Made by a program: the position numbers and the translations under genes. The notes under the pieces are model-generated. The model was given only the letters and a program-made list of their open reading frames with translations, was not told where the DNA came from and ran no database searches. Shown piece by piece: positions 25,594 through 33,874 of a DNA stretch of 64,000 nucleotides; position 1 is the stretch's first letter, and each line of letters begins with the position of its first letter. Source of the stretch: an uncultured Porphyromonadaceae bacterium (GTDB taxonomy: Bacteria; Bacteroidota; Bacteroidia; Bacteroidales; Muribaculaceae); the NCBI GenBank assembly GCA_900548975.1, contig URMS01000006.1, positions 62,001 to 126,000 on the forward strand, in the 5' to 3' direction.

Positions 25594-25624
25594 CGCATCA
25601 TTTCCAAATCAAGGTAAATTTCAG

Positions 25625-26965
25625 ATGAAAACATCAGAAGTGCTGGCAGATTTGCGTCTGCGTTTCCCCAACGAGCCGGAATATCATCAGGCCGTGGAAG
25701 AAGTCCTCTCCTCAATCGAAGACCTTTGCAATCAACGCCCCGAATACGACCGCATGGGGCTGATAGAGCGGCTCTGTATCCCTGACCGTATTTTTGCATT
25801 CCGTGTATCGTGGGTCGACGACAAGGGCCGCGTGCGCAACAACATGGGATATCGCGTGCAGCACAGCAACGCCATCGGCCCGTACAAGGGCGGTATCCGC
25901 TTCCATGCTTCGGTCAATCTGTCGATTCTCAAGTTCCTTGCTTTCGAACAGACATTCAAGAATTCGCTCACCACACTCGCCATGGGCGGTGCCAAGGGCG
26001 GCAGCGATTTCTCGCCCCGCGGCAAAAGCAATATGGAGATCATGCGCTTCTGCCAGGCTTTCGTGGCCGAGCTGTGGCGCCAGATCGGAGCCGACACCGA
26101 TGTTCCCGCAGGCGATATCGGCGTGGGAGCGCGCGAGGTCGGCTATATGTACGGCTACTATAAGAAGATGGCCCGCGAATTTACCGGCACATTCACCGGC
26201 AAGGGCATATCCTTCGGCGGCTCGCTCATGCGCCCCGAGGCTACCGGCTACGGCAACTGCTACTTCCTGCTCAACATGCTCGCCACACGCGGTATCGACA
26301 TCAAGGGCAAGCGTGTGGCCATCTCCGGTTCGGGCAATGTTGCCAACTATACCGCTCAGAAGCTGCTGCAGCTTGGCGCCAAGGTGGTGTCGATGAGCGA
26401 TTCGAGCGGCTGCATCATTGCACCCGACGGTCTCACCCAGGAGCAGTTCGATTTTATCTTCGATCTGAAGACATATCAGGCCGGACGCCTGTCGGAGGTG
26501 CCCGAGCAGTATCCCGACATCCAGTACCACTCGGGCCAGCGCCCCTGGAAACTGGTGCAGTGTGACATCGCCATGCCCTCGGCCACTCAGAACGAGCTCG
26601 ACGAGAGCGATGCCGAGGCTCTGCTCGCCGGCGGATGCTTCGCCGTGAGCGAGGGCGCCAACATGCCTTCGACGCCCGGCGCGGTGCACCGTTTCATCGA
26701 CGCGCGCATACTCTACGCCCCGGGCAAGGCTGCCAATGCGGGCGGTGTGGCAACATCGGGCCTTGAGATGGCTCAGAACTCGCAGAAGCTGTCGTGGACT
26801 GCCGAAGAGGTCGACGCCAAGCTACAGTCCATTATGGCCAATATCCATGCCAAGTGCGTGCAGTACGGCCGTGTCGACGACAACTACGTGAATTATGTCC
26901 GTGGCGCCAACATCGCCGGCTTCATCAAGGTCGCCGACGCCATGATGGCACAGGGAATCCTATAA
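25625..26965 (+). CDS. gdhA: NADP-type glutamate dehydrogenase
   Basis: A 446-residue hexameric-type GDH converting 2-oxoglutarate and ammonia to glutamate. Family motifs are GYRVQHSNAIGPYKGGIRFH, the catalytic-lysine segment LTTLAMGGAKGGSDFSPRGKS, DVPAGDIGVGAREVGYMYG, and the Rossmann loop VAISGSGNVANYTA (about residues 236-249). The length fits the roughly 450-residue class I enzymes. It is monocistronic, with its own promoter and a strong terminator at 27009. With the glutamine synthetase at 32253 it covers ammonia assimilation. Confidence 0.96.
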   Translation: MKTSEVLADLRLRFPNEPEYHQAVEEVLSSIEDLCNQRPEYDRMGLIERLCIPDRIFAFRVSWVDDKGRVRNNMGYRVQHSNAIGPYKGGIRFHASVNLSILKFLAFEQTFKNSLTTLAMGGAKGGSDFSPRGKSNMEIMRFCQAFVAELWRQIGADTDVPAGDIGVGAREVGYMYGYYKKMAREFTGTFTGKGISFGGSLMRPEATGYGNCYFLLNMLATRGIDIKGKRVAISGSGNVANYTAQKLLQLGAKVVSMSDSSGCIIAPDGLTQEQFDFIFDLKTYQAGRLSEVPEQYPDIQYHSGQRPWKLVQCDIAMPSATQNELDESDAEALLAGGCFAVSEGANMPSTPGAVHRFIDARILYAPGKAANAGGVATSGLEMAQNSQKLSWTAEEVDAKLQSIMANIHAKCVQYGRVDDNYVNYVRGANIAGFIKVADAMMAQGIL

Positions 26966-27008
26966 AGGTCTTATCAAGATTAATGGTCTGTCTCTGAAGA
27001 AGGTAATC

Positions 27009-27030
27009 AGCCTCCTTCAGAGGCTTTTTT
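27009..27030 (+). terminator. Terminator of gdhA
   Basis: AGCCTC-CTTCA-GAGGCT followed by TTTTT: a classical intrinsic terminator. Confidence 0.85.
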
Positions 27031-27040
27031 CTTCTGCAAT

Positions 27041-27066
27041 TAGCCCGGCATGCGCATGCCGGGCTA
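27041..27066. terminator. Perfect 26-bp palindrome between convergent genes
   Basis: TAGCCCGGCATGC at 27041-27053 is followed without a spacer by its exact reverse complement (27054-27066). It lies between the ends of gdhA (plus) and the GH89 gene (minus). A third hairpin, ACCTCC-TGC-GGAGGT, follows at 27077-27091. Confidence 0.6.
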
Positions 27067-27134
27067 TTCATAATCTACCTCCTGCGGAGGTTATTCAGCC
27101 GTCGTAAAAAGGAGTCTTGTTTTATCACTTTCTC

Positions 27135-29303
27135 CTACCGGCCGAAGACGGTGGTGAAGACGCTGCGGGCGGTGTCGATGCAGTCGCCGTCGGCGGTGGC
27201 CGCGTAGCTGTTGTGGCTCAGTGTCCAGGGCTCTTCCATGGCGTAATAGTCGAGCTGAGCGAGCGGTTTGCCGTCGAAAACATCGGTAAGTGTCTGCCAG
27301 AAGGCCTGCCAGCGCGGATAGTAGAAGTCGCGCAGCATGCCGTTCCACTCTTTGTGGGCATAGTCGCGGAGTCCGCCTTCGTTGGCGCACACGCGCGGTC
27401 CCCACGTGCTTATCTGCACGCGGGCGTTCCACTCGTAGAGGTCTTTTTCGGCTTCGGTGGTGCCGGCATTGCGGGCTTTGGCTATCCACGAGCCTACGCG
27501 GAATTCGGGCCGTGTGGCCAGCAGACGGTCCTGGAGCAGCAGCATATCGAGGAAGCGGGCGCTGCCGGTCTCGAAAGCCTTGCGGTCGAAGCATTTGTAG
27601 GCACCGATGGCGGCATGGTATGTGCGGCGTCCTTCGTCGGCTACGGCCTGGCGTACTATGTCGACGAGGTCGTACTCGAAGTTGTTTATGCCTCGGAAGT
27701 CTTCGGCGGCCTCGAGCATCAGTCGGGCGGCGCGGGCGGTCGATGTGGGGTCGTAGTAGTTCTTCATCTTCGACCAGCTCGACACCTGGAATACGTCGAG
27801 CCCGGGTCGTGCACAGAATATCGACTCGTGCGGACCCTGCTGTATGTTTCCGGCCGGGGCGTTGTAGATGCCGTCGGCGAGGATGAGCCATGCGTCGTAC
27901 ACGCGGCTGTCGAAACGGCCGTAGCGGGCCTCGATATAGGAGCGGAGCCACTCTTCCTTGGTGGGCACGGTGTCGGTCCAGGGCAGATCGGACATCAGTT
28001 CGTACATCACCGGATTGTTCTCCGAGCCTTCCATGGTGAATCCGGTGCCGAGGCAGTGCTTGCCGAGGGGATGGGTGGCTATCTGACGGTAATTGTCGAG
28101 GGTCTCGTCCATGCGTCCGTGCAGGCCTACGTTGGCGCCGAAATTACCGAGCATGCACATGAGCCAGTTGTGCTCGCCGAAGCCTCCTTCGCGTTTTGCC
28201 GGCGATTCGATGCCCCACATGGGCTTGCACTCGGCGAAAAGGTCGAGAATAATCAGTTCGCCCGGCTCGAGACCGTCGAGCATAGGCTGCCGCGGATTTT
28301 TATCCCAGCCCTGCACCACCCAGCGGGCATGCGGATTGACGCGTTTCATGGCTGCCATGATGGCGCGGCCTCCGGCTGTGAAGTCGAACTGACCGGCGTC
28401 GCGGCATTCGTGGAAGGGATCCATGGAGTAGAATTCGGCCTTGCCGAAGAGTTTCTGCTGTTCTTTGTAGTACAGATCGGCAAGATCGTCGAAGCGCGGA
28501 TCGGTAGGGTAGATGAACGACGGGCGGGTAAAGCCGTTCCACAATGGCGATTTGACCACGTTTAGGCCCAGTTTGGCATCGGCATTGCTCGGCATCATGC
28601 CGCTGTAGCCCGGCAGTACGGGCTTGATGCCGTATTCCTTCATGCGGGCCAGAATCTTCTTCTGCAGTGCTTCCTGAGCCGTGTACCAGCTGTCGGGCAG
28701 AGGGCCGCCCCAGCCTTCGAGATTGTTCATGGCCCACCAGGCCAGAAATGCCGGTCCGGCCACGAAGGCGTTCACCTCGTCAGTGGTATATCCAAGAGTC
28801 ATGAGCATGTTGCGCCACACGCATTCCTGGCCTACGGCGGCGAGCGGCATGTTCACGCCGTGTAGCGCCATCCAGTCGATTTCGCGCTCCCAGCGGTCCC
28901 AGTCCCAGAAGGGCATTGCGTAGGAGTATGTGCAGTAGTTGAAATCGTAGCGCAGCTTTTTGTCAGTGCTGCGGCGCACTGTCGAGTCGGGGAGCACCGG
29001 CCGGTCGGGGATACGGGCATTCATGCAGTTCCACGTCAGATGCACGTGGGCCACATTCTTAAGGTACCAGTTGAGGCCGGCGGCTATGCTTATATAGTTG
29101 TTGCCCTCGATGCGCACCTTGGAGCCCTGGCGGCCGACCTCGAAGAAGTCGCGTCCGTCGGGAGATGCTTTGATGCGGGTAACGAATTTTTTAGAGGCTC
29201 CCGGGTCGATGCGCTCGAGCAGTCCGTCGACAGGATTGGCGGCCTGCACCAGCATGGCCGCAATGGCCAGCAGGCACGACAGGATAAAGATGCGTCGTTT
29301 CAT
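27135..29303 (-). CDS. Alpha-N-acetylglucosaminidase, GH89
   Basis: A 722-residue secreted enzyme (signal peptide about 1-21) of the NAGLU family, which removes terminal alpha-linked GlcNAc. It has an N-terminal small domain, then a TIM barrel with RYDFNYCTYSYAMPFWDWDRWEREIDWMALHGVNMPLA, YGIKPVLPGYSGMMP, SMDPFHE (candidate acid/base) and GFTMEGSENNPVMYEL (candidate nucleophile Glu), followed by an all-alpha C-terminal domain. In gut bacteria GH89 acts on alpha-GlcNAc-capped mucin or heparan-type chains; no sulfatase is nearby. It shares the minus strand with the GH30 enzyme 45 bases upstream. Confidence 0.92.
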   Translation of the reverse strand: MKRRIFILSCLLAIAAMLVQAANPVDGLLERIDPGASKKFVTRIKASPDGRDFFEVGRQGSKVRIEGNNYISIAAGLNWYLKNVAHVHLTWNCMNARIPDRPVLPDSTVRRSTDKKLRYDFNYCTYSYAMPFWDWDRWEREIDWMALHGVNMPLAAVGQECVWRNMLMTLGYTTDEVNAFVAGPAFLAWWAMNNLEGWGGPLPDSWYTAQEALQKKILARMKEYGIKPVLPGYSGMMPSNADAKLGLNVVKSPLWNGFTRPSFIYPTDPRFDDLADLYYKEQQKLFGKAEFYSMDPFHECRDAGQFDFTAGGRAIMAAMKRVNPHARWVVQGWDKNPRQPMLDGLEPGELIILDLFAECKPMWGIESPAKREGGFGEHNWLMCMLGNFGANVGLHGRMDETLDNYRQIATHPLGKHCLGTGFTMEGSENNPVMYELMSDLPWTDTVPTKEEWLRSYIEARYGRFDSRVYDAWLILADGIYNAPAGNIQQGPHESIFCARPGLDVFQVSSWSKMKNYYDPTSTARAARLMLEAAEDFRGINNFEYDLVDIVRQAVADEGRRTYHAAIGAYKCFDRKAFETGSARFLDMLLLQDRLLATRPEFRVGSWIAKARNAGTTEAEKDLYEWNARVQISTWGPRVCANEGGLRDYAHKEWNGMLRDFYYPRWQAFWQTLTDVFDGKPLAQLDYYAMEEPWTLSHNSYAATADGDCIDTARSVFTTVFGR

Positions 29304-29305
29304 GG

Positions 29306-29340
29306 TTTTGCAGTCGGTGATTTGATTGTCGACTGCAAAA
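29306..29340. promoter_or_regulatory. Inverted repeat in the GH89 leader
   Basis: TTTTGCAGTCG (29306-29316) and CGACTGCAAAA (29330-29340) are perfect 11-base inverted repeats with a 13-base spacer, directly before the GH89 start. A minus-strand -7-like TATTTTTG (29336-29343) overlaps the distal arm, so this may be an operator on a GH89 promoter or a leader hairpin. Confidence 0.5.
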
Positions 29341-29348
29341 ATACGAAA

Positions 29349-30815
29349 TTAGTCGGTATATGTGGCAAGAGTATGCGGACCGAGTGCGATATTGAGGTAT
29401 CGTTTGCCCACGGGCACGGCCAGGCGCTGCCTGCTGTCGGTGAGATTGGCGGCGGCTACGACTGTGGAGCCGTCGGGGGCTGTTGCCACGAGCACAGGCG
29501 TGTCGCCGCCCTGCCAGGCTGTGATGCGGCTGCCTTCGGGGATGAATTGCGAGTAGTGGCGCACGGCATAGTATTCGGGCGTGAGGGTGTAGGTGCCGGT
29601 GGTCGAATCGACGCGTATGAGGGCGTTCTGCTTCCATCCCCATCCGCTGCAGCCGTCGTCGGCGAGGATGAAATTCCAGAAAGTATAGTCCTGGGCGCCG
29701 TTGCCAAGGTAGTGGTTTATGCGTTCGAAGGTGTGCTCGGCGGCTTTCCAGTCGAACGATCCCCAACCGCACTCGCCCTCGGTCTGCACATAGCGGTAGC
29801 GGGGATATTTGGCGCGTATGGCAGGCAGTATCTGTCCGCCTTCCCACTGGAAGCCGACGCCTTTGACGGTGGCCGGCATGAGGCTGTCGGAGAGTACCTT
29901 GTCGATAACGTCGTAGCGGTTGGTGTTGATGGTGCCGAAGTATATGTCGACCTCCGGGTGGCTCCTGGCGAGCGTCGGGCCGAGATAGCGGGTGTTGAAG
30001 AGCACTATGCCTTCGGGAGTCCACGCGCAGCCCGGGTAGGGAGTGTAGCTCCACGACTCATTCTGGAACATGACCATGCCGATAGGTATGTTTTCGCCGG
30101 CATAGGCGTCGATGAACCGGCCGAAGTAGCGGGCATAGGCGTCGAGATAGCGGGGATCCATTATAAAATAATCGTTCTCCGACAATTTCGGCGGGAAGAT
30201 GCCTTTGGGCGCCTTGTAGTCAACGCGGTTGAGGTCGGGCTGACCGGCGAAGAGCAGGGCGTCCTTGCGCGGGTCCATGGTGTTGGTGGCGTCGGAGCGC
30301 ACTGGGTAGTCGGCGTTGATTTTCATCCATGACGGCGGGCACCACGGCGATGCCCAGAATGTCATGCCCGGACAAAGAGCCTGGGCGCTGTGGATGAAGG
30401 GTATGATGGCCTGCCGGTCGCGGTCGATATTGAAGTATGCGAGGTCGAAATCGCCGGCGACCTCGTCGCAGCTGTACCAGTCGCGGGCGTAGTCGTTGGC
30501 GTTGACGGGTATGCGGCCCATGGTTATGCGCAGGTCGCCTTCGGGCGAGAATACTTTGTGCATCACCTCGGCGCTGTCGGCCGCGGAGAGCATGCGCAGG
30601 GCGTCGTAGCCGCGTTCGTTGAAGCATGTGCCCCAGCGGCCGAATTCTATCGGCTCGGCGAGCGGTTCTACTGTTTTTCCCGACGGACGGCCGGAGAGTT
30701 TCACCTTTCCGGAGGCTTTCCAGGGTTCGTTTTCGCTTGTGGTGACGCAGTCGAATGTCCGGGCGCAGACACCGGCGGTACAGAGCACGGCGGCTATGGC
30801 ACAAATTGCTTTCAT
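29349..30815 (-). CDS. GH30-family glycoside hydrolase
   Basis: A 488-residue secreted enzyme (signal peptide MKAICAIAAVLCTAGVCA). It has a clan GH-A (beta/alpha)8 barrel plus the side beta-structure typical of GH30. Motifs are FGRWGTCFNERGYDAL, LRITMGRIPVNANDYARDWYSCDE, ASPWCPPSWMK, the acid/base Asn-Glu in MFQNESWS (about 250) and the nucleophile Glu in QTEGECGWG (about 344). GH30 includes beta-glucosidases, beta-xylosidases and beta-1,6-galactanases, and I cannot fix the specificity. The ATG at 30815 is chosen over 30881 because the signal peptide begins there. Confidence 0.88.
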   Translation of the reverse strand: MKAICAIAAVLCTAGVCARTFDCVTTSENEPWKASGKVKLSGRPSGKTVEPLAEPIEFGRWGTCFNERGYDALRMLSAADSAEVMHKVFSPEGDLRITMGRIPVNANDYARDWYSCDEVAGDFDLAYFNIDRDRQAIIPFIHSAQALCPGMTFWASPWCPPSWMKINADYPVRSDATNTMDPRKDALLFAGQPDLNRVDYKAPKGIFPPKLSENDYFIMDPRYLDAYARYFGRFIDAYAGENIPIGMVMFQNESWSYTPYPGCAWTPEGIVLFNTRYLGPTLARSHPEVDIYFGTINTNRYDVIDKVLSDSLMPATVKGVGFQWEGGQILPAIRAKYPRYRYVQTEGECGWGSFDWKAAEHTFERINHYLGNGAQDYTFWNFILADDGCSGWGWKQNALIRVDSTTGTYTLTPEYYAVRHYSQFIPEGSRITAWQGGDTPVLVATAPDGSTVVAAANLTDSRQRLAVPVGKRYLNIALGPHTLATYTD

Positions 30816-30881
30816 CGGTATTTTATCGGTATATTTATAGATTTCCGGTAAATATACGAATAAAAGCGGCGCGGCACTCAA

Positions 30882-32195
30882 TCAGAAGGAGAACATGCAC
30901 ATTATTTCTGCGCGGCGGGCGTAGCGGTGCTCGCGGCTGAAGTTGCCGCGCTTGCCGATGTTGAATTCCGCGCCTACCTGCATGCGCGGGGTCATGTTCC
31001 AGAACACATTTGCCGTTGCCACCCATCCGTATTTGTATTCGTCGGGCGATATGCGGTGGTCGGGCAGATAGCGCATCTGGCTCATGCTGCCGCTGACAAA
31101 AAGATTGGGCCTGAAATTATACTGCAGTCCGAGGCAGTAGCCCGCCGATGCCGGGGCATAGAGATATCCCGGGCGCTGCGGGTCGGCCACGAGGTCGTAG
31201 TTGCCCAGGAGGTCGCCCCCGAGGCTTGCATAGCCATGACCGTAGTTGCCGGTGACATAGGTGGTGATGCGGTCGGTGACGTGTGCCACCGAACTGAGCA
31301 TTACACCCCATCCGACGCAGTTGTGGTTGGTGGCCGCGGGAATATCGCGGTACGACAGCGAGCGCACTATGCCGCCCAGTCGCACGTGCTGCCCCGGTGC
31401 CCACTGGTACTGGGCGAAGGCGGCGAAATCGGGCAACCAGTTGTCGACCTTTGCCGTAGTGGTGCCGTCGGCGCCGATGGCCGTTGCCGGTGTTTCGGCC
31501 GAAACGGCGAGCACCCATTTGTCGCGTATTACCGGCATATAGCGCACCAGCACTGATGTGGGGGTAATTTTGTTGGTCGGCCCCTGTGCGTCGATTACCG
31601 GAGGGAGCGCCGCCGGGTCGGAGAATGTAGAGGCGGCGTAGCCTACGGTGAAGTCGTTGATGATGGCGTAGGCTTTCTTGAGTTTGAAATCGCGGCTTTG
31701 GTAGCCCGTGAAGTTGGCCTCGATGTAAAGCTGGTAGTCCCCAAGAGCTTTGTTGCGGCCCAATACACGGAAGTAGAGGCAAGTACCAGACGGCGTGGTG
31801 TCGAAATGCTTCATGCGGGTCGGGTCGGGGTGTATCGGTATGAGGTACGGAGCGAAACCTGCTGCCGGAACGGCTCCTCCCCAGTCGTAATATGCGCGCA
31901 TGCGCACGGCGCCACCTATGCCCATGGCGAGTTTTGCGTCTTTGCTCAGAAATAGGAAGTAAGGTGCGGCCGGGTCGGAGAAGTGACGGAACTGTTCGTA
32001 ATAGAACGCCGAAATCTGGCTGCGTATTGAGTCTTCATAAGCTACCAGGGCACTGTCGGCGGGTTTACCGTCGAGATACACGAATTTATGGCTCGTCAGC
32101 AGCGAGTCGACCTGGCGGTCCGCCATCGTTCGGGCGGAAACTGTTTGCGCTGTAAGGAATAAGCCAAGCGCCAATGTGATGAAAATACGGTGCAC
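30882..32195 (-). CDS. Outer-membrane beta-barrel protein (DcaP-like porin)
   Basis: A 437-residue protein with a signal peptide (HRIFITLALGLFLTAQTVSA), then a short coiled-coil-like segment (ADSALVAYEDSIRSQISAFYYEQFRHF), as in DcaP-type porins. Amphipathic strands follow to the aromatic C-terminus IMCMFSF. Barrel-like repeats include AFAQYQWAPGQHVRLGGIVRSLSYRD and GWVATANVFWNMTPRMQVGAEFNIG. It probably forms a diffusion pore for small anionic compounds (family inference). The start codon is GTG: an in-frame TAA five codons upstream excludes an earlier start, and the signal peptide begins at this codon. Confidence 0.78.
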   Translation of the reverse strand: MHRIFITLALGLFLTAQTVSARTMADRQVDSLLTSHKFVYLDGKPADSALVAYEDSIRSQISAFYYEQFRHFSDPAAPYFLFLSKDAKLAMGIGGAVRMRAYYDWGGAVPAAGFAPYLIPIHPDPTRMKHFDTTPSGTCLYFRVLGRNKALGDYQLYIEANFTGYQSRDFKLKKAYAIINDFTVGYAASTFSDPAALPPVIDAQGPTNKITPTSVLVRYMPVIRDKWVLAVSAETPATAIGADGTTTAKVDNWLPDFAAFAQYQWAPGQHVRLGGIVRSLSYRDIPAATNHNCVGWGVMLSSVAHVTDRITTYVTGNYGHGYASLGGDLLGNYDLVADPQRPGYLYAPASAGYCLGLQYNFRPNLFVSGSMSQMRYLPDHRISPDEYKYGWVATANVFWNMTPRMQVGAEFNIGKRGNFSREHRYARRAEIMCMFSF

Positions 32196-32235
32196 GATGT
32201 AATGAGCTTTTTACATCTCTTAACATCGTGCACCG
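32188..32235 (-). promoter_or_regulatory. Hairpin covering the porin start codon
   Basis: CGGTGCACGATGT (32188-32200) and ACATCGTGCACCG (32223-32235) are perfect 13-base inverted repeats with a 22-base loop. In the minus-strand mRNA the proximal arm contains the GTG start codon of the porin, so folding would hide it. The hairpin also lies just after glnA and could act as its terminator. Confidence 0.55.
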
Positions 32236-32252
32236 TCTAAATGTTCAGTCGC

Positions 32253-33773
32253 TTATCCGCAGTAGAAAAACTCGCGGACGATAGTCAGCATCAGTTCCGG
32301 ATTGCCGAGGGCTTCGGCGTAGCGGCTGCTGTCGAAGGCCCGTAGGCGTTTTTCGACAGCCTTGAGAGCGCCTGCCGGGAATACGCCGTGCTCTTCGAAG
32401 ACCTTTTCGCGGGCTTCGAGGCAGTCGGCCGAAGCGGCGCAGCTGGCGGGAAGCGTCGGCAGCGAGGCGAGGCGTGCGGCGTTTTCGGGCTTGTGGATGT
32501 CGATGTCGACATATTGACGCTTTGCGACATCGAGGGCGTCGGGCATCTCGAATCCGTGGCGCACGGCTACAGCAAGAGCTGCGATGAGCTGGTAGATGTC
32601 GGCCGAGCAGTCGGCCGAGCGTATCTCGAATGTCTGCTTCTGGCGGGCGTCGACTTCGGGGCAGGGAGTATCGGCGGTTTTGCCGTTGGCGGCGGCGCAC
32701 ATGTCGGCGCCGGTGGTCCAGCCGAGAGGCACGCGCACGAGGACGGAGCGGTTGCGGTCGCCCCAGCAGATATTTGTGGGCGCTTCCTGGTGGGGCACAA
32801 GGCGGAAGTAGGAGGTGGGGTTGGCGTTGCCGAAGGCCGTGATGGCCGGTGCGAGGTCCATGAGTCCGGCTATGGCGCGACGTGCGTCGTCGCTGAGAGT
32901 GCCGTCGGCGGCGAGCATGGCGCTCGAGCCGTCGGGGTGTGTCAGCTTCATGTGTATGTGGAGGCCCGAGCCGGCTTTGCCAACGGTGATTTTCGGGGCG
33001 AATGTTATGTCGAGACCTTCGCGGCTTGCCAGATTGCGGATGACCCACTTGGCGAGCATCAGTTGGTCCGCGGCCTCGCGGGCATCGACGGGCAGGAATT
33101 CGATTTCGTTCTGCTCGTAGACCTTGCCGTCGAGGGTGAAGTTGCCCACCTCGGAGTGTCCGTATTTTATCTGGGCGCCTGTGCGGGCTATATAGCTCAT
33201 GCACATGGTGCGGAAGTCGTTGAATTTTGCAAAGGGCGCCGATTCGTGGTAGCCGCGCTGATCGGAGGCCGGGAAGGTGCCGGGATCGTCGGCTATGACG
33301 TAGTATTCGAGTTCGCCCATGGCGTTGAATGAGAGTCCGGTTACGTCGGTGAAGGCGCGGCAGGCCTTGTCGAGCACGTTTTCAGGCGCAGATTCGAGCG
33401 GCTTGCCGTCCTTGTCGAAAAAGGAGCAGAGCATGGTGAGGGTCGGCAGGGGAGCGAAGGGGTCGACGAAGGCCGTGCGGAAACGGGGAACTACGTAGAG
33501 GTCGGAACTGCCCGCCTCGATGAAGGGGAAGAGCGACGAGCCGTCGACACGTTCGCCCAGAGTGAGGATAGTCTCGAGGTATGCAAGGCTGTTTATGACG
33601 AAATTAAGTGTCTTGAGGCGCCCGTCGGCGGCGGGATACATGAAATTAACCATTTCGATACCGTTTTTGGTAACGAAATCGACGATGTCGGCCTTAGTGA
33701 ATTCGGCCGGTGCTTTCTGCAGGAACGCCACCACGGCATTCTTGCTCAGTTGTAGGTCCTTGGTCATGGTCAT
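32253..33773 (-). CDS. glnA: Glutamine synthetase
   Basis: A 506-residue glutamine synthetase making glutamine from glutamate, ammonia and ATP. It has an N-terminal beta-grasp part (IEMVNFMYPAADGRLKTLNFVI) and then the catalytic domain with metal-binding MGELEYYVI, the ATP/glutamate segment GSGLHIHMKL, VPHQEAPTNICWGDRNRSVLVRVP and the C-terminal FEIRSADCSADIYQLIAALAVAVRHG. It is longer than type I (about 470) and much shorter than GlnN type III (about 700) enzymes. Two in-frame ATGs (33773 and 33767) are possible. A small hairpin sits directly before the start. The upstream gene is the dipeptide epimerase, which points to glutamate supply. Confidence 0.93.
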   Translation of the reverse strand: MTMTKDLQLSKNAVVAFLQKAPAEFTKADIVDFVTKNGIEMVNFMYPAADGRLKTLNFVINSLAYLETILTLGERVDGSSLFPFIEAGSSDLYVVPRFRTAFVDPFAPLPTLTMLCSFFDKDGKPLESAPENVLDKACRAFTDVTGLSFNAMGELEYYVIADDPGTFPASDQRGYHESAPFAKFNDFRTMCMSYIARTGAQIKYGHSEVGNFTLDGKVYEQNEIEFLPVDAREAADQLMLAKWVIRNLASREGLDITFAPKITVGKAGSGLHIHMKLTHPDGSSAMLAADGTLSDDARRAIAGLMDLAPAITAFGNANPTSYFRLVPHQEAPTNICWGDRNRSVLVRVPLGWTTGADMCAAANGKTADTPCPEVDARQKQTFEIRSADCSADIYQLIAALAVAVRHGFEMPDALDVAKRQYVDIDIHKPENAARLASLPTLPASCAASADCLEAREKVFEEHGVFPAGALKAVEKRLRAFDSSRYAEALGNPELMLTIVREFFYCG

Positions 33774-33775
33774 AT

Positions 33776-33790
33776 GCCTGCAGCGCAGGC
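33776..33790 (-). promoter_or_regulatory. Hairpin immediately before the glnA start
   Basis: GCCTGC-AGC-GCAGGC ends 3 bases before the glnA ATG (33773). A stem at this spot would influence ribosome access. Confidence 0.4.
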
Positions 33791-33830
33791 TTTGTATAGT
33801 TTAAAGTTAACAGATATATGTAGCTACGAA

Positions 33831-33854
33831 GCGCCTACCCCCGCGGGCAGGCGC
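33831..33854. terminator. Hairpin between epimerase and glnA genes
   Basis: GCGCCT (33831-33836) pairs with AGGCGC (33849-33854), with CCC/GGG pairing inside. In the minus-strand direction it would end the epimerase transcript, but the T-tract is on the other side (plus strand), so it is a weak terminator for that gene. Confidence 0.4.
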
Positions 33855-33874
33855 TCCGCTTTCTTTTTTGGTTT

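Noticed and set aside
27135..30815. Complete heparan-sulfate degradation locus with GH89, GH30 and the distant heparinase-like and GH88 genes
   Set aside because: No sulfatases or SusCD pair accompany GH89, and the lyases sit in a separate operon, so the assignment would be overreach.
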